DNA of 64,000 nt from Microbulbifer aggregans (GCF_020524005.1 NZ_JAIVKK010000004.1:310001-374000); one strand, 5' to 3'. Numbered from the stretch's first letter, positions 35,777-45,139 are shown. Numbers and translations: made by a program. The notes: generated from the sequence alone by a model not told the origin.

Positions 35777-36328
35777 TCAGCTCGACTCGGGCTTGAATAT
35801 TGTCAGCACGATCTCGCCGACACGGAAGCCCCATTTACTCAGTTCCGACTCGCCAATCAGCACGTTGTCGGCGGTAAGGTACATGCGATCGTCGACCGTG
35901 AGCTTGATTGTGGAATCCTTGTAAGGCACTTCCAGCACATAGCGGATAAAGGCGGCATTGCCGTTTACCCGGAACTGTGCCGTCCCGATAACATCCTCCG
36001 CTGTAGCGTCAAAAACCCGCTCACTGCCGGTGCTCTCTCGCAGGACAAGCTGCCAGTTGCGGTACTGGATTTCGCCGTCGTCGAATTGAAAGCGTTCGTT
36101 CAGAACACCGTGCCCGTCTTTCCAGCTTGCATCAATGGTTGCGGTAAATGTACGTGTTACCGCGCCACTACGGTTTTTTACGAGGCCATGAGCCTGAAGT
36201 GGCCCCTGGAAAAACTGTTCCGGGATGAACTTGGGACTTCGCCCGTCATAGTGCTCAAGGCCAGGCGCGCTACAACCGCTGACAGCAATAATGAAAAAAA
36301 TAATACAACCGCGAATAGCCCGTTTCAT
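35777..36328 (-). CDS. DUF3833 lipoprotein
   Basis: 183 residues. The lipobox AVSGC near residue 15-19 shows a lipoprotein signal. The mature part is the DUF3833 pattern: FIPEQFFQGPLQAHGLVKNR near the start, TATIDASWKDGHGVL with strands after it, and a closing DRMYLTADNVLIGESEL. The lipocalin-like barrel could bind a lipid or other hydrophobic ligand, which is a guess from fold alone. It is a single gene with a terminator on its left. Confidence 0.82.
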   Translation of the reverse strand: MKRAIRGCIIFFIIAVSGCSAPGLEHYDGRSPKFIPEQFFQGPLQAHGLVKNRSGAVTRTFTATIDASWKDGHGVLNERFQFDDGEIQYRNWQLVLRESTGSERVFDATAEDVIGTAQFRVNGNAAFIRYVLEVPYKDSTIKLTVDDRMYLTADNVLIGESELSKWGFRVGEIVLTIFKPESS

Positions 36329-36489
36329 GCCTCATCTCCCTGCAGCCACATAAACCATGCGGCGGGTTTTTGCTGTATACGGTAGATCGGCGAACTTGGA
36401 TGACCGCTTGTGGGTGTTGTTTTGGATAAGTACAGCCCGGCAGCGGGGTGCCGGGCCAATGTCGGTTCTGAGCACTTTTCGGGAGGGGA

Positions 36490-37593
36490 CTAGTCCTGGC
36501 TTTGATCAGGTTCCAGCGGCGATTGTTCCCGTGGCGGAATCAGTGGCTGCTCGCCACTGATAAATTCGCGCATGAAAATCTCCCAGAACGCCATAAACAG
36601 TGCTGCCAGCAAGGGGCCGATGGCAAAGCCGCTGATACCGAACATAATCAGGCCGCCGACGGTGGAAAACAGCACGATATAGTCCGGAAGCTTGGTGTCT
36701 CGGCCCACCAGGATCGGGCGCAGTATATTGTCTACCAGGCTGATGACCGCAATTCCGAAAATCATCAGCACTGTGGCCTTGACGGCCTCCCCGGTTGCGT
36801 AAAGGTAGATCGCTGCCGGGAGCCAGATCAGCGCGGCGCCCACGGCCGGCAGGAGTGAGAGCATGGTCATAACCACGCCCCAAAGTAGCGGTGCGGGCAG
36901 GCCAAGTGCCCAGAAAATAAGTCCGCCCAGTGTCCCCTGGGTGACAGCGACAACCAGGTTGCCCTTGATTGTGGCCCGGGTTACCTCGGCGAATTTCGCC
37001 AGCAACAGTTTTTCCCGCGCGTCGCCAAGGGGCAATGCGCGAATCAGCAGTGCTACCAGTGAGTGGCCGTCGCGGATCAGGAAAAACGTCAGGTAGAGCA
37101 TCAGGCCGAGGCTGATAAAGAAGTTGAGCGTATTCTGTCCCAGTGCCAGCGCATTTTTGGCGAGAAAGCTGCCAGCACTCATCAGGCCGCCGAGCAACCG
37201 TTCCTTGGCCGCGCTGAGATCGATGCCAAGCCGCTCCATAAAAGCATTGAAGCCGGGAAAAGCGGCACGCACTTGCTCGACCTTTTCTCCCAGATTGATT
37301 TCACCAGACTGAACCCGCTGATAAAGGCTGGCCCCTTCACTGACAAATGAACTGGCCACCAGCAATACCGGGATCACCACGACCACGATGCACAGCAGGA
37401 GTGTAAGAAAGGCGGTGAGGTTGGGCCACTTGGGATACCTGTGGAGGAAGTGGCGGTATACCGGATGGAAAATCAGTGCGGTCGCACAGGCCCAGAAAAT
37501 CGGGGTGAAAAATGGCTTGAGCAGAAACGCGAAGGCCACTGACACCGCCAGCAGGGCGTAAATAAATGAGCGTCGTTCGAGTTTTTCCTGCAC
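36490..37593 (-). CDS. AI-2E-family membrane transporter
   Basis: 367 residues with a GTG start. About eight hydrophobic helices, of which the first two are FALLKPFFTPIFWACATALI-like and the last (GLIMFGISGFAIGPLLAALFMAFWEIF) ends in the family's GPL motif. AI-2E proteins (YdiK/TqsA/PerM type) are exporters or antiporters with varied substrates, and autoinducer export is proven for only a few. The tail EQSPLEPDQSQD is polar. It is not coupled to a signal-synthesis gene. Confidence 0.88.
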   Translation of the reverse strand: MQEKLERRSFIYALLAVSVAFAFLLKPFFTPIFWACATALIFHPVYRHFLHRYPKWPNLTAFLTLLLCIVVVVIPVLLVASSFVSEGASLYQRVQSGEINLGEKVEQVRAAFPGFNAFMERLGIDLSAAKERLLGGLMSAGSFLAKNALALGQNTLNFFISLGLMLYLTFFLIRDGHSLVALLIRALPLGDAREKLLLAKFAEVTRATIKGNLVVAVTQGTLGGLIFWALGLPAPLLWGVVMTMLSLLPAVGAALIWLPAAIYLYATGEAVKATVLMIFGIAVISLVDNILRPILVGRDTKLPDYIVLFSTVGGLIMFGISGFAIGPLLAALFMAFWEIFMREFISGEQPLIPPREQSPLEPDQSQD

Positions 37594-37656
37594 CCGGGCA
37601 TCCTTTGCATTTGTTGTTATTGAACAGCCGGTTATGTAACCAGATAGGCCGCAGGT

Positions 37657-38388
37657 TTACCAGCGCCGGTAACCGCAGGTATCGACATGGAAGCGGATAC
37701 CACTGTAAATACCGAGACCCATGTTCCACTTGCGTCCGTGGTTCTTGTGGATTCGGCGCAGTTTGGGTAGCAACTGTTTGCGGGTGTACTCGTCCTCCGG
37801 GACCATATCCAGCCCACAGAAATGCATGTGCTTGCTGGTACGCGCGCCGCCAGCCTTGGCGTTGTAGCTTGAGGTGCGCCAGCCGGACAGTATCACCACC
37901 GGTCCCACTTCCGGGATCACGAATTCCTTGAGTGTTTTCAGCGTATCCACCATGGTTTCCCAGTTTTCTTCCGGGGGGATGGCAAATGGCGGTTCGTCGA
38001 TTTTCTTCCAGTCACTGCCCTGGCGCATCAGCTGGAACGGGGGGATGACATCGCCCACTTCGTTGATCGAGAGGAAGTGGGCGAGGCGGTCAAAGTGCGC
38101 CCGGTTGTCACCCTCGTTCAGGAATTTGTCGAACGCGGCGGCGGAGGCGGCGGCATAGCCTTTAATGTTGAGCGGCACATCCGGGTCGACAGGTTCCGGG
38201 GTCGGTTCGGGCTCGGGAATATGCTCCACCGGGCTGACGATCCGCTCGGCGAGTTCTGCGACCTTCTCTACGGTCAGTACCACCAGCGCGATGGTGGCGA
38301 CCAGGGTCAATGCCACTATCCAGATCAGCCGGCGACGCTCGATGTGGATGTCGAAAAACTCGTGGTCCGGAGTTTCCTTGATGTCCAT
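37657..38388 (-). CDS. Membrane-anchored M15-like peptidase (paralog B)
   Basis: 243 residues. A membrane helix (about 20-40) is followed by a Pro/Glu-rich spacer. The M15/DUF882-like domain (about 75-243) has LSGWRTSSYNAKAGG, SKHMHFCGLD with Ser185, His187 and Asp194, and FHVDTCGYRRW with His234. These three residues are the expected zinc ligands (SxHxxGxAxD with Phe at the first Gly). It probably cuts or binds peptidoglycan peptides in the periplasm. It lies 30 bases after a close paralog (38419-39195), an evident tandem duplication. Confidence 0.75.
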   Translation of the reverse strand: MDIKETPDHEFFDIHIERRRLIWIVALTLVATIALVVLTVEKVAELAERIVSPVEHIPEPEPTPEPVDPDVPLNIKGYAAASAAAFDKFLNEGDNRAHFDRLAHFLSINEVGDVIPPFQLMRQGSDWKKIDEPPFAIPPEENWETMVDTLKTLKEFVIPEVGPVVILSGWRTSSYNAKAGGARTSKHMHFCGLDMVPEDEYTRKQLLPKLRRIHKNHGRKWNMGLGIYSGIRFHVDTCGYRRW

Positions 38389-38418
38389 GTACTACGCCTG
38401 CTCTTCTTCCGGTTGTAA

Positions 38419-39195
38419 CTACCAGCTGCGGAAGCCGCAGGTGTCGATGTGAAAGCGGATGCCACTGTAAATTCCCAGCCCCATACGGCTCTCCGGTCCG
38501 AGGCGGGCCTGAAGCGCACGCAGTTCCTCGATCAGTTCCTTGCGGCTGATGTTGGAGCGTGGCACCAGGTCGAGCCCGCAAAAAGTTTTGTGCTTGCTGC
38601 CCTTGGAGCCGCCCGCCTTGCTGTTGTAGTGGTCGGTGCGGAACGCTGATACAACGTCTACGGGACCGATGGCGGGAATCAGTTCATCGCGGATCAGTCG
38701 CAGGGTCGGCAGTATATTGTTCCAGTAGTCGCGAGGTGGTAGGGCGAATGGCGATTCGTTGATATCCAGCCAGTCGCTGCCCTGGCGAAGGAGGTTTTCC
38801 GGTGCGGTGGCATCGGCGACGCCGGCGTCTTCAAGGAATCGTGTTAGCTGCCCGAATTCGCGCCGGTTGCTACCTTCATGCAGGAAATGCTTGAAGCTTG
38901 CATGGGTCGCTACGCGGTAGCCCTTGAGTTCGTGATAGGGCTTTTCCAGAGATTTGAAATAGAGGTAGAGCCACAACGCCAGCAGCAGGGCCAGCAGTAG
39001 TGCAACGAGCCCCACCAGCACCCACCAGTTGGTCTGTTGGCTCGGTGGCAGACGGTCATACTTGCGTCTGATTCTGAAAAATGGATTGCCCGACGGCATG
39101 CCCGTTGCCTGAACTTTCGCTTTTGGGGGTGCCGGTTTCCCCGGCACCGGGTTGGAACTTCCTGATTTCCCGCCTCGGGGAAATCGGACCCTCAT
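38419..39195 (-). CDS. Membrane-anchored M15-like peptidase (paralog A)
   Basis: 258 residues. A basic cytosolic lead (about 1-55) precedes a strong membrane helix (about 57-80). The catalytic part is very like its neighbour: VSAFRTDHYNSKAGG, SKHKTFCGLD with Ser200, His202 and Asp209, and FHIDTCGFRSW with His249. The three zinc ligands are kept. The cytosolic tail is longer than in paralog B. First gene of the pair. The peptidoglycan role is from the fold, not shown. Confidence 0.75.
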   Translation of the reverse strand: MRVRFPRGGKSGSSNPVPGKPAPPKAKVQATGMPSGNPFFRIRRKYDRLPPSQQTNWWVLVGLVALLLALLLALWLYLYFKSLEKPYHELKGYRVATHASFKHFLHEGSNRREFGQLTRFLEDAGVADATAPENLLRQGSDWLDINESPFALPPRDYWNNILPTLRLIRDELIPAIGPVDVVSAFRTDHYNSKAGGSKGSKHKTFCGLDLVPRSNISRKELIEELRALQARLGPESRMGLGIYSGIRFHIDTCGFRSW

Positions 39196-39244
39196 TTCAC
39201 TATAGCTGTCGCGCGAGGGCTTGCCCGTTCGGGTAAGCGGGCAT

Positions 39245-39271
39245 AAAAAAAGCGGCCCGGAGGGCCGCTTT
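39245..39271 (-). terminator. Rho-independent terminator of pckA
   Basis: AAAGCGGCCC pairs with GGGCCGCTTT around GGA. On the minus strand it is followed by a run of T, so it ends pckA. Confidence 0.9.
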
Positions 39272-39296
39272 GGGGGGTGCAGTTGAGGCTTCGGGC

Positions 39297-40844
39297 TTAC
39301 GCCTGTGGGCCCGCTGCTTTTACATCATCGCTTACGTTGAATTTCTCGATGTTCTCGGCAAACAGTGCTGCCAGCTTCTTCGCTGCCGCATCGTAGGTGC
39401 CTGCATCAGCCCACGCACCGCGCGGGTTCAGGTAGCTGTTGTCCACGCCCGGCACCTGCACTGGAATCTCCAGGTTCATGATTTCCAGGTGCTCGGTTTC
39501 GGCATTTTCCAGCGCGCCGCTCTGGATCGCCGCGATCACCGCGCGGGTTACCGGGATCGGGAAACGCTTGCCGTTGTCGCCGGAGCCGCCGGTCCAGCCG
39601 GTGTTTACCAGGTACACCTTGGAACCGAAGTCTTCGATGCGCTTCATCAGCAGGTCGGCGTATTCACGCGGTGCACGTGGCATGAAGGGTGCGCCGAAGC
39701 AGGTGGAGAAGGTCGGGTGAATACCCGCTTCCGCGCCCAGCTCGGTGGAACCTACACGCGCGGTGTAGCCGGACAGGAAGTGGTACGCCGCGGCTTCCTT
39801 GGACAGGATGGATACGGGTGGCAGTACGCCGGATACGTCGCAGGTCAGGAAGATAACGTTTTTCGGTTCGCCGGCGCGGTTTTCCAGCTGGCGCATTTCC
39901 ACGTGCTCCAGTGGGTAGGAACAGCGGCCGTTTTCGGTCAGGCTGGTGTCGTGGTAATCCGGGATACCGGCAGCGTCGATCACTACGTTTTCCACGATCG
40001 CACCAAAGCGGATCGCGTCCCAGATCACCGGTTCGTTCTTCTGGCTCAGGTTGATGGTCTTGGCATAGCAGCCGCCTTCCATATTGAACACGCCGCCTTT
40101 GGCCCAGCCGTGCTCGTCGTCGCCGATCAGGTAGCGTTCCGGGTCGGCGGACAGGGTGGTCTTACCGGTACCGGACAGGCCGAAGAACAGGCACACGTCG
40201 CCTTCTTTGCCGACGTTGGCCGCGCAGTGCATCGGCATCACGTCTTTTTCCGGCAGCAGGAAGTTCTGTACGGAGAACATCGCCTTCTTCATCTCACCGG
40301 CGTAGCGCATGCCCGCCAGCAGTACTTTGCGCTGGGCAAAGTTGATGATCACACAGCCTTCGGAGTTGGTGCCGTCACGATTCGGGTCGCACTCGAAGTT
40401 GGCCGCGTGCAGGATGCGCCACTCTTCCTTGCCCTTGGGGTTGAAGGTGTCGGGGCGGATAAACATGTTGCGACCGAACAGGGTGTGCCAGGCAGTCTGA
40501 GCGGTAACTTTCACCGGGATATAGTGGTCTTCGTCCTGACCGACGTGCAGCTGCTGTACGAAGCTGTCGTGGCTGGCGACGAAGTCTTCCACTCGGTTCC
40601 ACAGGGCGTCGAACTTTTCCGCCGGGAACGGACGGTTTACGCCGCCCCACTCGATGCTGTCGGCGGTGGAGGGCTCTTCGACCACGAAGCGGTCAGCGGG
40701 GGAGCGGCCAGTGCGCGCGCCAGTTTCGGTCACCAGGGCGCCGGTATGGGAGAGGTGTCCCTCACCGCGCTTGAGTGCCTGTTCCACCAGTTGCGCTGAC
40801 GCCAGGTTTGTCAGTACCTGCACCTTGTCGTCGATCTGTGCCAT
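39297..40844 (-). CDS. pckA: Phosphoenolpyruvate carboxykinase (ATP)
   Basis: 515 residues, the bacterial ATP-dependent form. Substrate-site [10 protein letters not shown] near 45-53, P-loop [11 protein letters not shown] at 222-232, and the metal site DDEHGWA follow each other in order. It turns oxaloacetate and ATP into PEP, the entry to gluconeogenesis. Gene order pckA-hslO-hslR-yrfG resembles E. coli, with extra genes inserted here. It starts 448 bases from hslO, leaving room for its own promoter. Confidence 0.97.
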   Translation of the reverse strand: MAQIDDKVQVLTNLASAQLVEQALKRGEGHLSHTGALVTETGARTGRSPADRFVVEEPSTADSIEWGGVNRPFPAEKFDALWNRVEDFVASHDSFVQQLHVGQDEDHYIPVKVTAQTAWHTLFGRNMFIRPDTFNPKGKEEWRILHAANFECDPNRDGTNSEGCVIINFAQRKVLLAGMRYAGEMKKAMFSVQNFLLPEKDVMPMHCAANVGKEGDVCLFFGLSGTGKTTLSADPERYLIGDDEHGWAKGGVFNMEGGCYAKTINLSQKNEPVIWDAIRFGAIVENVVIDAAGIPDYHDTSLTENGRCSYPLEHVEMRQLENRAGEPKNVIFLTCDVSGVLPPVSILSKEAAAYHFLSGYTARVGSTELGAEAGIHPTFSTCFGAPFMPRAPREYADLLMKRIEDFGSKVYLVNTGWTGGSGDNGKRFPIPVTRAVIAAIQSGALENAETEHLEIMNLEIPVQVPGVDNSYLNPRGAWADAGTYDAAAKKLAALFAENIEKFNVSDDVKAAGPQA

Positions 40845-41292
40845 TCGTTTATTACCCGTGAAAGTTGTATCAGTGAAATAAATAGTAGGGGTCGCCAGTA
40901 AAATCAGCGACCGAGGCTGGTTGGCTGGCGCATTATGGCAAACTTCAAATTGCTCGGGTAGAAAAACTGTACACTTTTTAGTCTATTGACAGCGTTGTCA
41001 GGTATTTTTTTGCGAAATTTTTATAAATTGTAGTGATGTAGTTTTTTTACTTCATAAATGAAGGAAATATTTGCCGACTACATGAGAATTTACAAAATAG
41101 CGCAGGGGCCATCGGCCACTAAAGGCTGGTGAAAATGACGCCATCAGTGGTGTCAGGCCCGCCAGAAAAGGCGCGCATGAAGTGGCTGGCGATGAGTGAA
41201 ATACTGTGAGAAAAGAAGCGCGAGGGAAAAGCGTAAGGGAGAAGTGAGAGAACGCTGTGCCCGGGCGCGGTGGCCCGGGCCAAAACGTGTGT
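40845..41292. other. Intergenic region between pckA and hslO
   Basis: 448 bases, AT-rich around 40960-41060. A perfect hairpin (GCCCGGGC / GCCCGGGC, 41259-41280) lies just past the hslO stop and may end that gene, though it lacks a T run. The region should hold the pckA promoter, but no clear -35/-10 pair or small gene was found. Confidence 0.5.
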
Positions 41293-42171
41293 TTAATGCA
41301 GGGTATGTGGGGGTGCGTTAAACAGGGTTTCGATCTTTTCACGGTCGAAGCGGTACTGGCGGTTGCAGAACTGGCAGTCCGCAGTAATTTCCCCGCCCTG
41401 CTCTTCCAGCAACTGGTAGACCTCTTCCGGTCCCATGGCGATCAATGCGCGGGCGCTGCGCTCCGGTGAGCAGCTGCATTTGAAGCGAATGTTGGCCGTG
41501 CCGAGGCTTGCCGGCTCCAGCTGGTGGAACAGGCGCACCAGAAGCTGGTCGTGAGGCAGGTTGTGCAGCTCATCTGCAGTCACAGTGGAAGCCAGGTGTA
41601 CCGCTGTTTCCCAGGCGTCTTCATTTTCCTCCTGGGTGGCTGCATTGTTGCCCGGCAGTACCTGCAGCATGATGCCGCCCACGGTATCGGCACTGGACTC
41701 GATCCAGAAGCGGGTTTGTAGCTGCTCGGACTGGGTGAAATAGTCTTCCAGACACTCCGCCAGGGTGTCTTTTTCCAGCGGCACTATGCCCTGGTAGCGC
41801 TCGCCTTCCTGCGGATCCAGGGTGATGACCAGTGCGCCACGGTTGCCCACGAGCTCGCGCAGGGTGGCGCCTTCCTTGATCTCGGCGCCCTCAGCGACCC
41901 GTGCCAGTCCACGCACATCACTGTGGTGGGTGCACTCGGCCACCAGCAACGGGACATCACCTTCACCGCGGGCCTGCAGCATCAGGATGCCTTCGAACTT
42001 GAGGGTGGTAGAAAGCAGGCAGGAGGCCGCGAGAAACTCCCCCAACAGCCGCTTGACGGGCTGTGGCAGGCCATTGTGCTCAAGTACTTCTCGATAGGCC
42101 TCAGTAAGCGTGACCAACTGGCCGCGGATATCGTGTTTGGAGAAGATAAAGCGTTCCAACTGGTCGGACAT
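41293..42171 (-). CDS. hslO: Redox-regulated chaperone Hsp33
   Basis: 292 residues. The N-terminal part carries the Hsp33 folding domain (FSKHDIRGQLVTLTEAY near the start, ATQEENEDAWETA in the linker). The C-terminal redox switch is intact: Cys232 and Cys234 as CxC, then Cys266 and Cys269 as CxxC, which bind zinc when reduced. On oxidation these form disulfides and the protein becomes a holdase. The gene is close to hslR and pckA, as in other gammaproteobacteria. Confidence 0.97.
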   Translation of the reverse strand: MSDQLERFIFSKHDIRGQLVTLTEAYREVLEHNGLPQPVKRLLGEFLAASCLLSTTLKFEGILMLQARGEGDVPLLVAECTHHSDVRGLARVAEGAEIKEGATLRELVGNRGALVITLDPQEGERYQGIVPLEKDTLAECLEDYFTQSEQLQTRFWIESSADTVGGIMLQVLPGNNAATQEENEDAWETAVHLASTVTADELHNLPHDQLLVRLFHQLEPASLGTANIRFKCSCSPERSARALIAMGPEEVYQLLEEQGGEITADCQFCNRQYRFDREKIETLFNAPPHTLH

Positions 42172-42277
42172 ATCAAGGCGCCTCGCTATTCAAAATGGGG
42201 GGCGATTTTAGGCTGCTTAGGGCCTTTATGATAGCCGTGCGGGCGACGAGTCCCTTGTCTGTTGGAATTGCCGGTAC

Positions 42278-42712
42278 TCAGCCGCAGAGCTGGCGGATCT
42301 GCTCGGCCAATTCCCGGGCCCGCTGTTCGCGCTGGCGCTCGCTGATGGTTGATTCATTGCCCTTGTCATCGACGAAATAGACCGGGCCCTGGAGAACCCT
42401 CAACTGGCGGCGGGCCTGGGAGCAGGCAGTCTGTTGCTGGCGCGCGCGGTTTTGCTGCTGTTGGCGCTTCTGGTTTTGATAATCGCGTTCTACCTGATCG
42501 GCGCGGCGGCTGTCAGGGAAGGCCTGCTTTTTGGTGGCGTCGGCGCGGTTCAGGGGCTTGAGCGAACTTTCCATTTCCTCGACGTTGGTACCTGCTGGAG
42601 GGCGGTCGCCAAAGTGCACTTTGCCTTCAGCGTCTACCCAGCGGTACAGCTCGCCTGCCGTAGCGGACAGGCTGCTGGCAATGAGTAGTGAATACAGGAA
42701 TCCTTTTCCCAT
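42278..42712 (-). CDS. DUF4124-domain secreted protein (small)
   Basis: 144 residues. A signal peptide (about 1-19, ending SATAGE) leads straight into a DUF4124 unit, LYRWVDAEGKVHFGDRPPAG. A Gln/Arg-rich coiled stretch follows (about 75-95: QNQKRQQQQNRARQQQ), then CSQARRQLRVLQG and a final Cys. The two Cys may pair. Function unknown, as for most DUF4124 proteins. It sits 46 bases after the Deg-like gene and may be co-transcribed with it. Confidence 0.82.
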   Translation of the reverse strand: MGKGFLYSLLIASSLSATAGELYRWVDAEGKVHFGDRPPAGTNVEEMESSLKPLNRADATKKQAFPDSRRADQVERDYQNQKRQQQQNRARQQQTACSQARRQLRVLQGPVYFVDDKGNESTISERQREQRARELAEQIRQLCG

Positions 42713-42758
42713 TGTGTCACCTACTTATCCGTTATTCCGTTGCCCCAATTAAACCGCG

Positions 42759-44279
42759 TCAGGGTGTGGCTTCGCTACTGTCAGCGTGCTCGCGGTTGGC
42801 GAGGGTGCTGAACAGGCCCTGGGAGTGACGCTCGGGGATCTGATAGGTTTGCAGGATAAACGGTTGTTGCTCCAGTGCCGAGGCGGCATCGAGCACCATG
42901 CGGTAACCGGCGCTGTCCCGCAGCTTCACAAACGGCTCTTCGTTGGTTTCCATCAGCTGGGCGAATTGCTGGAAATCCTGAATATTTTCGCCATTTACCG
43001 ATTCGATAATCCAGTTTTTCCAGTCGTGGTAACCGAGGTTGACCGGTGCCGGCAGTACTTTCAGCGCGACCACGAGCTCCTGTTGCTCGGGACTGGACCA
43101 CTGATTGCGGGCATAGAGGTATTCGATTGGTGCCTTGGAGTGCCAGTTGTTGCCCCAGCGCTTGATCAGGTTCATGTTCAACGGCACAAACACCACGCCG
43201 CCATAGATGTAATAGCGCGGGCGCTGGTCGAATTTCTCTCCCTGCACCAGTGAGCGCGAGGGGGGTGTGGCGGAGAGGGTGATTTTGGCCTCGTGAATTT
43301 CGCCGTTGCGGGCGAAGCGCAATGGCAGTTCATCGCCCACGTGGTGGTAGTCCACCGCATAGTGGTAATTGGTGCGCTGATTTTTGCGCCACTCGATGGT
43401 GCGGTCGGCAGCGATCTTAAAGCCACCCACTTCCAGCAGGACATCGCCCGGCGCCAGTACGGTGGCCGCAGGTGCATCTTCAAATACGCGCACAACGAGT
43501 GCGCCCTGCTGATCTTCAGAAAGTCCCGCGGCGGCTTTCATGGACGGACTCTCGAGGCTTTGGGTCACGGCGCCCAGCTCGGGGAATCCCTGGTGTACGC
43601 CGTCTTCGGCATCTTTCAGTACGTGATCGATGACGCTTGGCGGCACAAAGTACCCGAGGTTTTCGGCGCCGTTGCTGTTGTTGGTCTGCATGGCAACGCC
43701 GACGATGCGGCCTCCTGAAATCACCGGCCCGCCGCTGTTGCCGGGGTTGATAGCGGCATCGATCTGGCCGGCCATCAGGTAGCTTTCGGCGTGGGCGTAG
43801 TACTGGTGTTCAACCCGCGACAGGACGCCGCGGGTGATGGACAGGGACTTGCCGCCAATGGGGTAACCGTACACCGTCACTTCTTCCTGCAGGTCCGGCA
43901 GTTTGCCGAGAGCGAGGGGACGGGTGTCTTCAAAAAAGCTTTCGTCATCGACGGTGAGCAGGGCGAGGTCGGCGTCGTGGGAGACGAATTTGACCTGCGC
44001 GCGAAACTTCTCCGCATCGCCGTGGCGCTGGACCTGAATAAAGCTGCCGTTGGCCACCACGTGGGCGTTGGTAAGGATTCGCTTACCTTCAATCACTGCC
44101 CCTGAGCCGGATAATTGCTGTGCATTGAGCAGGGCCCAGGGATTGAAGTAGTCGGGGGCTGCGGCGGTGGTGTAGATCTTGATGATCGAACGCTTGATCT
44201 GTTCCCGTTCGCGGTTTTCGGCGCTGGCGGGCTGGGTGAAACACAGGATCAACAGGCAGAAGGTCAGCAGTTGTTTCAT
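42759..44279 (-). CDS. Periplasmic Deg/HtrA-like serine protease with PDZ
   Basis: 506 residues with a signal peptide (about 1-20, ending PASAE). The trypsin-like domain shows His73 (TNAHVV), Asp104 (HDADLALL) and Ser182 (NPGNSGGP), the full triad. A PDZ domain follows (about 255-330, LVVRVFEDAPAATVLAPGD), then an extra C-terminal region with a second PDZ-like part (about 400-470). The long C-terminal part is like plant Deg9/DegP-type proteins rather than DegP. It should act on damaged envelope proteins. It stands between hslR and hslO, an unusual place. Confidence 0.88.
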   Translation of the reverse strand: MKQLLTFCLLILCFTQPASAENREREQIKRSIIKIYTTAAAPDYFNPWALLNAQQLSGSGAVIEGKRILTNAHVVANGSFIQVQRHGDAEKFRAQVKFVSHDADLALLTVDDESFFEDTRPLALGKLPDLQEEVTVYGYPIGGKSLSITRGVLSRVEHQYYAHAESYLMAGQIDAAINPGNSGGPVISGGRIVGVAMQTNNSNGAENLGYFVPPSVIDHVLKDAEDGVHQGFPELGAVTQSLESPSMKAAAGLSEDQQGALVVRVFEDAPAATVLAPGDVLLEVGGFKIAADRTIEWRKNQRTNYHYAVDYHHVGDELPLRFARNGEIHEAKITLSATPPSRSLVQGEKFDQRPRYYIYGGVVFVPLNMNLIKRWGNNWHSKAPIEYLYARNQWSSPEQQELVVALKVLPAPVNLGYHDWKNWIIESVNGENIQDFQQFAQLMETNEEPFVKLRDSAGYRMVLDAASALEQQPFILQTYQIPERHSQGLFSTLANREHADSSEATP

Positions 44280-44368
44280 TGCGGCGTTGCTTTATTCATT
44301 AGTTTGTACGGGAGTTTAGCACTTTGGTTCGGGTTGGCGGCTTGGGGCTTTGTTGTACCTTCATTGGC

Positions 44369-44480
44369 GGCTGGGGACTGGGCGGAGGTTTTCAGGACCG
44401 CTGTTGATGCATCCCTGTACGCTTCGCCAGCAACGTCCCTGTTGCCGACGATCCTGAAAACCTCCGCCCAGTCCCCGGCC
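44369..44480. repeat. Long palindromic repeat, copy 1 (minus orientation)
   Basis: Arms 44373-44397 and 44452-44476 are a perfect 25-base inverted repeat that begins GGGGACTGGGCGGAGG. The inner part holds a small hairpin GCAAC/GTTGC and the words ACAGGGATGCAT and ACAGCGGTCCTG. Read on the minus strand it is homologous to the copy at 45029-45139. The rest of the 312-base gap before hslR shows nothing else. Confidence 0.85.
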
Positions 44481-44591
44481 TTCGCTTCGAGTTTCGTGCT
44501 TCGTAGCTTCCGGATCCCGGATCAGGTCCGGGGAGACGCTCTTAGTCATGCCGGACTCGATCCGGCATCCAGAGAAGAGCACTAAAGCGCG

Positions 44592-44972
44592 TCAGTCCTG
44601 TGATTCCTGCAGAAAACGGTGAATCTGCCGGCGCTGTTTTTTATTTGGTCGTTCGCTGGTGATGACCGCGTTGTTGGCTTTGCGATCGGCCGCATATTGC
44701 TCTCGTTTCGCGATACTTTCGTCGGTTTCCCGGTACAACGTCTGGGCAATATCCGCTCCGCGGCGCTGGTCCGAGAGCGCGACGACCTCCACAACTTTTT
44801 CATCCCATCCCTGACGGATAGTGAGCAAGGCACCTGTGGATATCTCCTTGCTGGCTTTTACGCGCTGACCCTCAGCGTGCACCTTGCCACCTTCAATTGC
44901 TTGTTTGGCAAGGCTACGGGTTTTGAAAAAACGGGCGGCCCACAGCCATTTGTCGATACGTACTTTTTCCAT
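44592..44972 (-). CDS. hslR: Ribosome-associated heat-shock protein Hsp15
   Basis: 126 residues from the ATG at 44972; the open frame reaches 45023 but those residues are not family-like. An S4 RNA-binding domain fills the first half (VRIDKWLWAARFFKTRSLAKQAIEGGKVHAEG). The basic C-terminal tail (ERPNKKQRRQIHRF) follows. Hsp15 binds free 50S subunits that carry a stalled peptidyl-tRNA. It is next to yrfG and near hslO. The gene lies between two inverted copies of a palindromic repeat. Confidence 0.95.
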   Translation of the reverse strand: MEKVRIDKWLWAARFFKTRSLAKQAIEGGKVHAEGQRVKASKEISTGALLTIRQGWDEKVVEVVALSDQRRGADIAQTLYRETDESIAKREQYAADRKANNAVITSERPNKKQRRQIHRFLQESQD

Positions 44973-45028
44973 CAAAAACCAGAATAAAGAATTAAGAACG
45001 GATACGAAGCAAAAATGCTTCATGCGAA

Positions 45029-45139
45029 GGCCGGCTACTGGGTGGAGCTTTTCAGGAGCGTCGCAAACAGGATGTTTGCGCCGCAGCGCCCAGGGATGGG
45101 TTTACAGCGGTCCTGAAAAGCTCCACCCAGTGGCCGGCC
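45029..45139. repeat. Long palindromic repeat, copy 2 (plus orientation)
   Basis: Arms 45037-45057 and 45111-45131 are a perfect 21-base inverted repeat that begins ACTGGGTGGAGC; pairing continues outward through GGCCGGC. The inner hairpin is GCAAAC/GTTTGC. Compared with copy 1, the stems differ in paired positions (GGCGGAGG/CCTCCGCC against GGTGGAGC/GCTCCACC), so the pairing is kept while the bases change. Confidence 0.85.

Noticed and set aside
44973-45023. Longer start for hslR
   Set aside because: The extra residues are hydrophobic and not family-like; the S4 domain begins right after the ATG at 44972.
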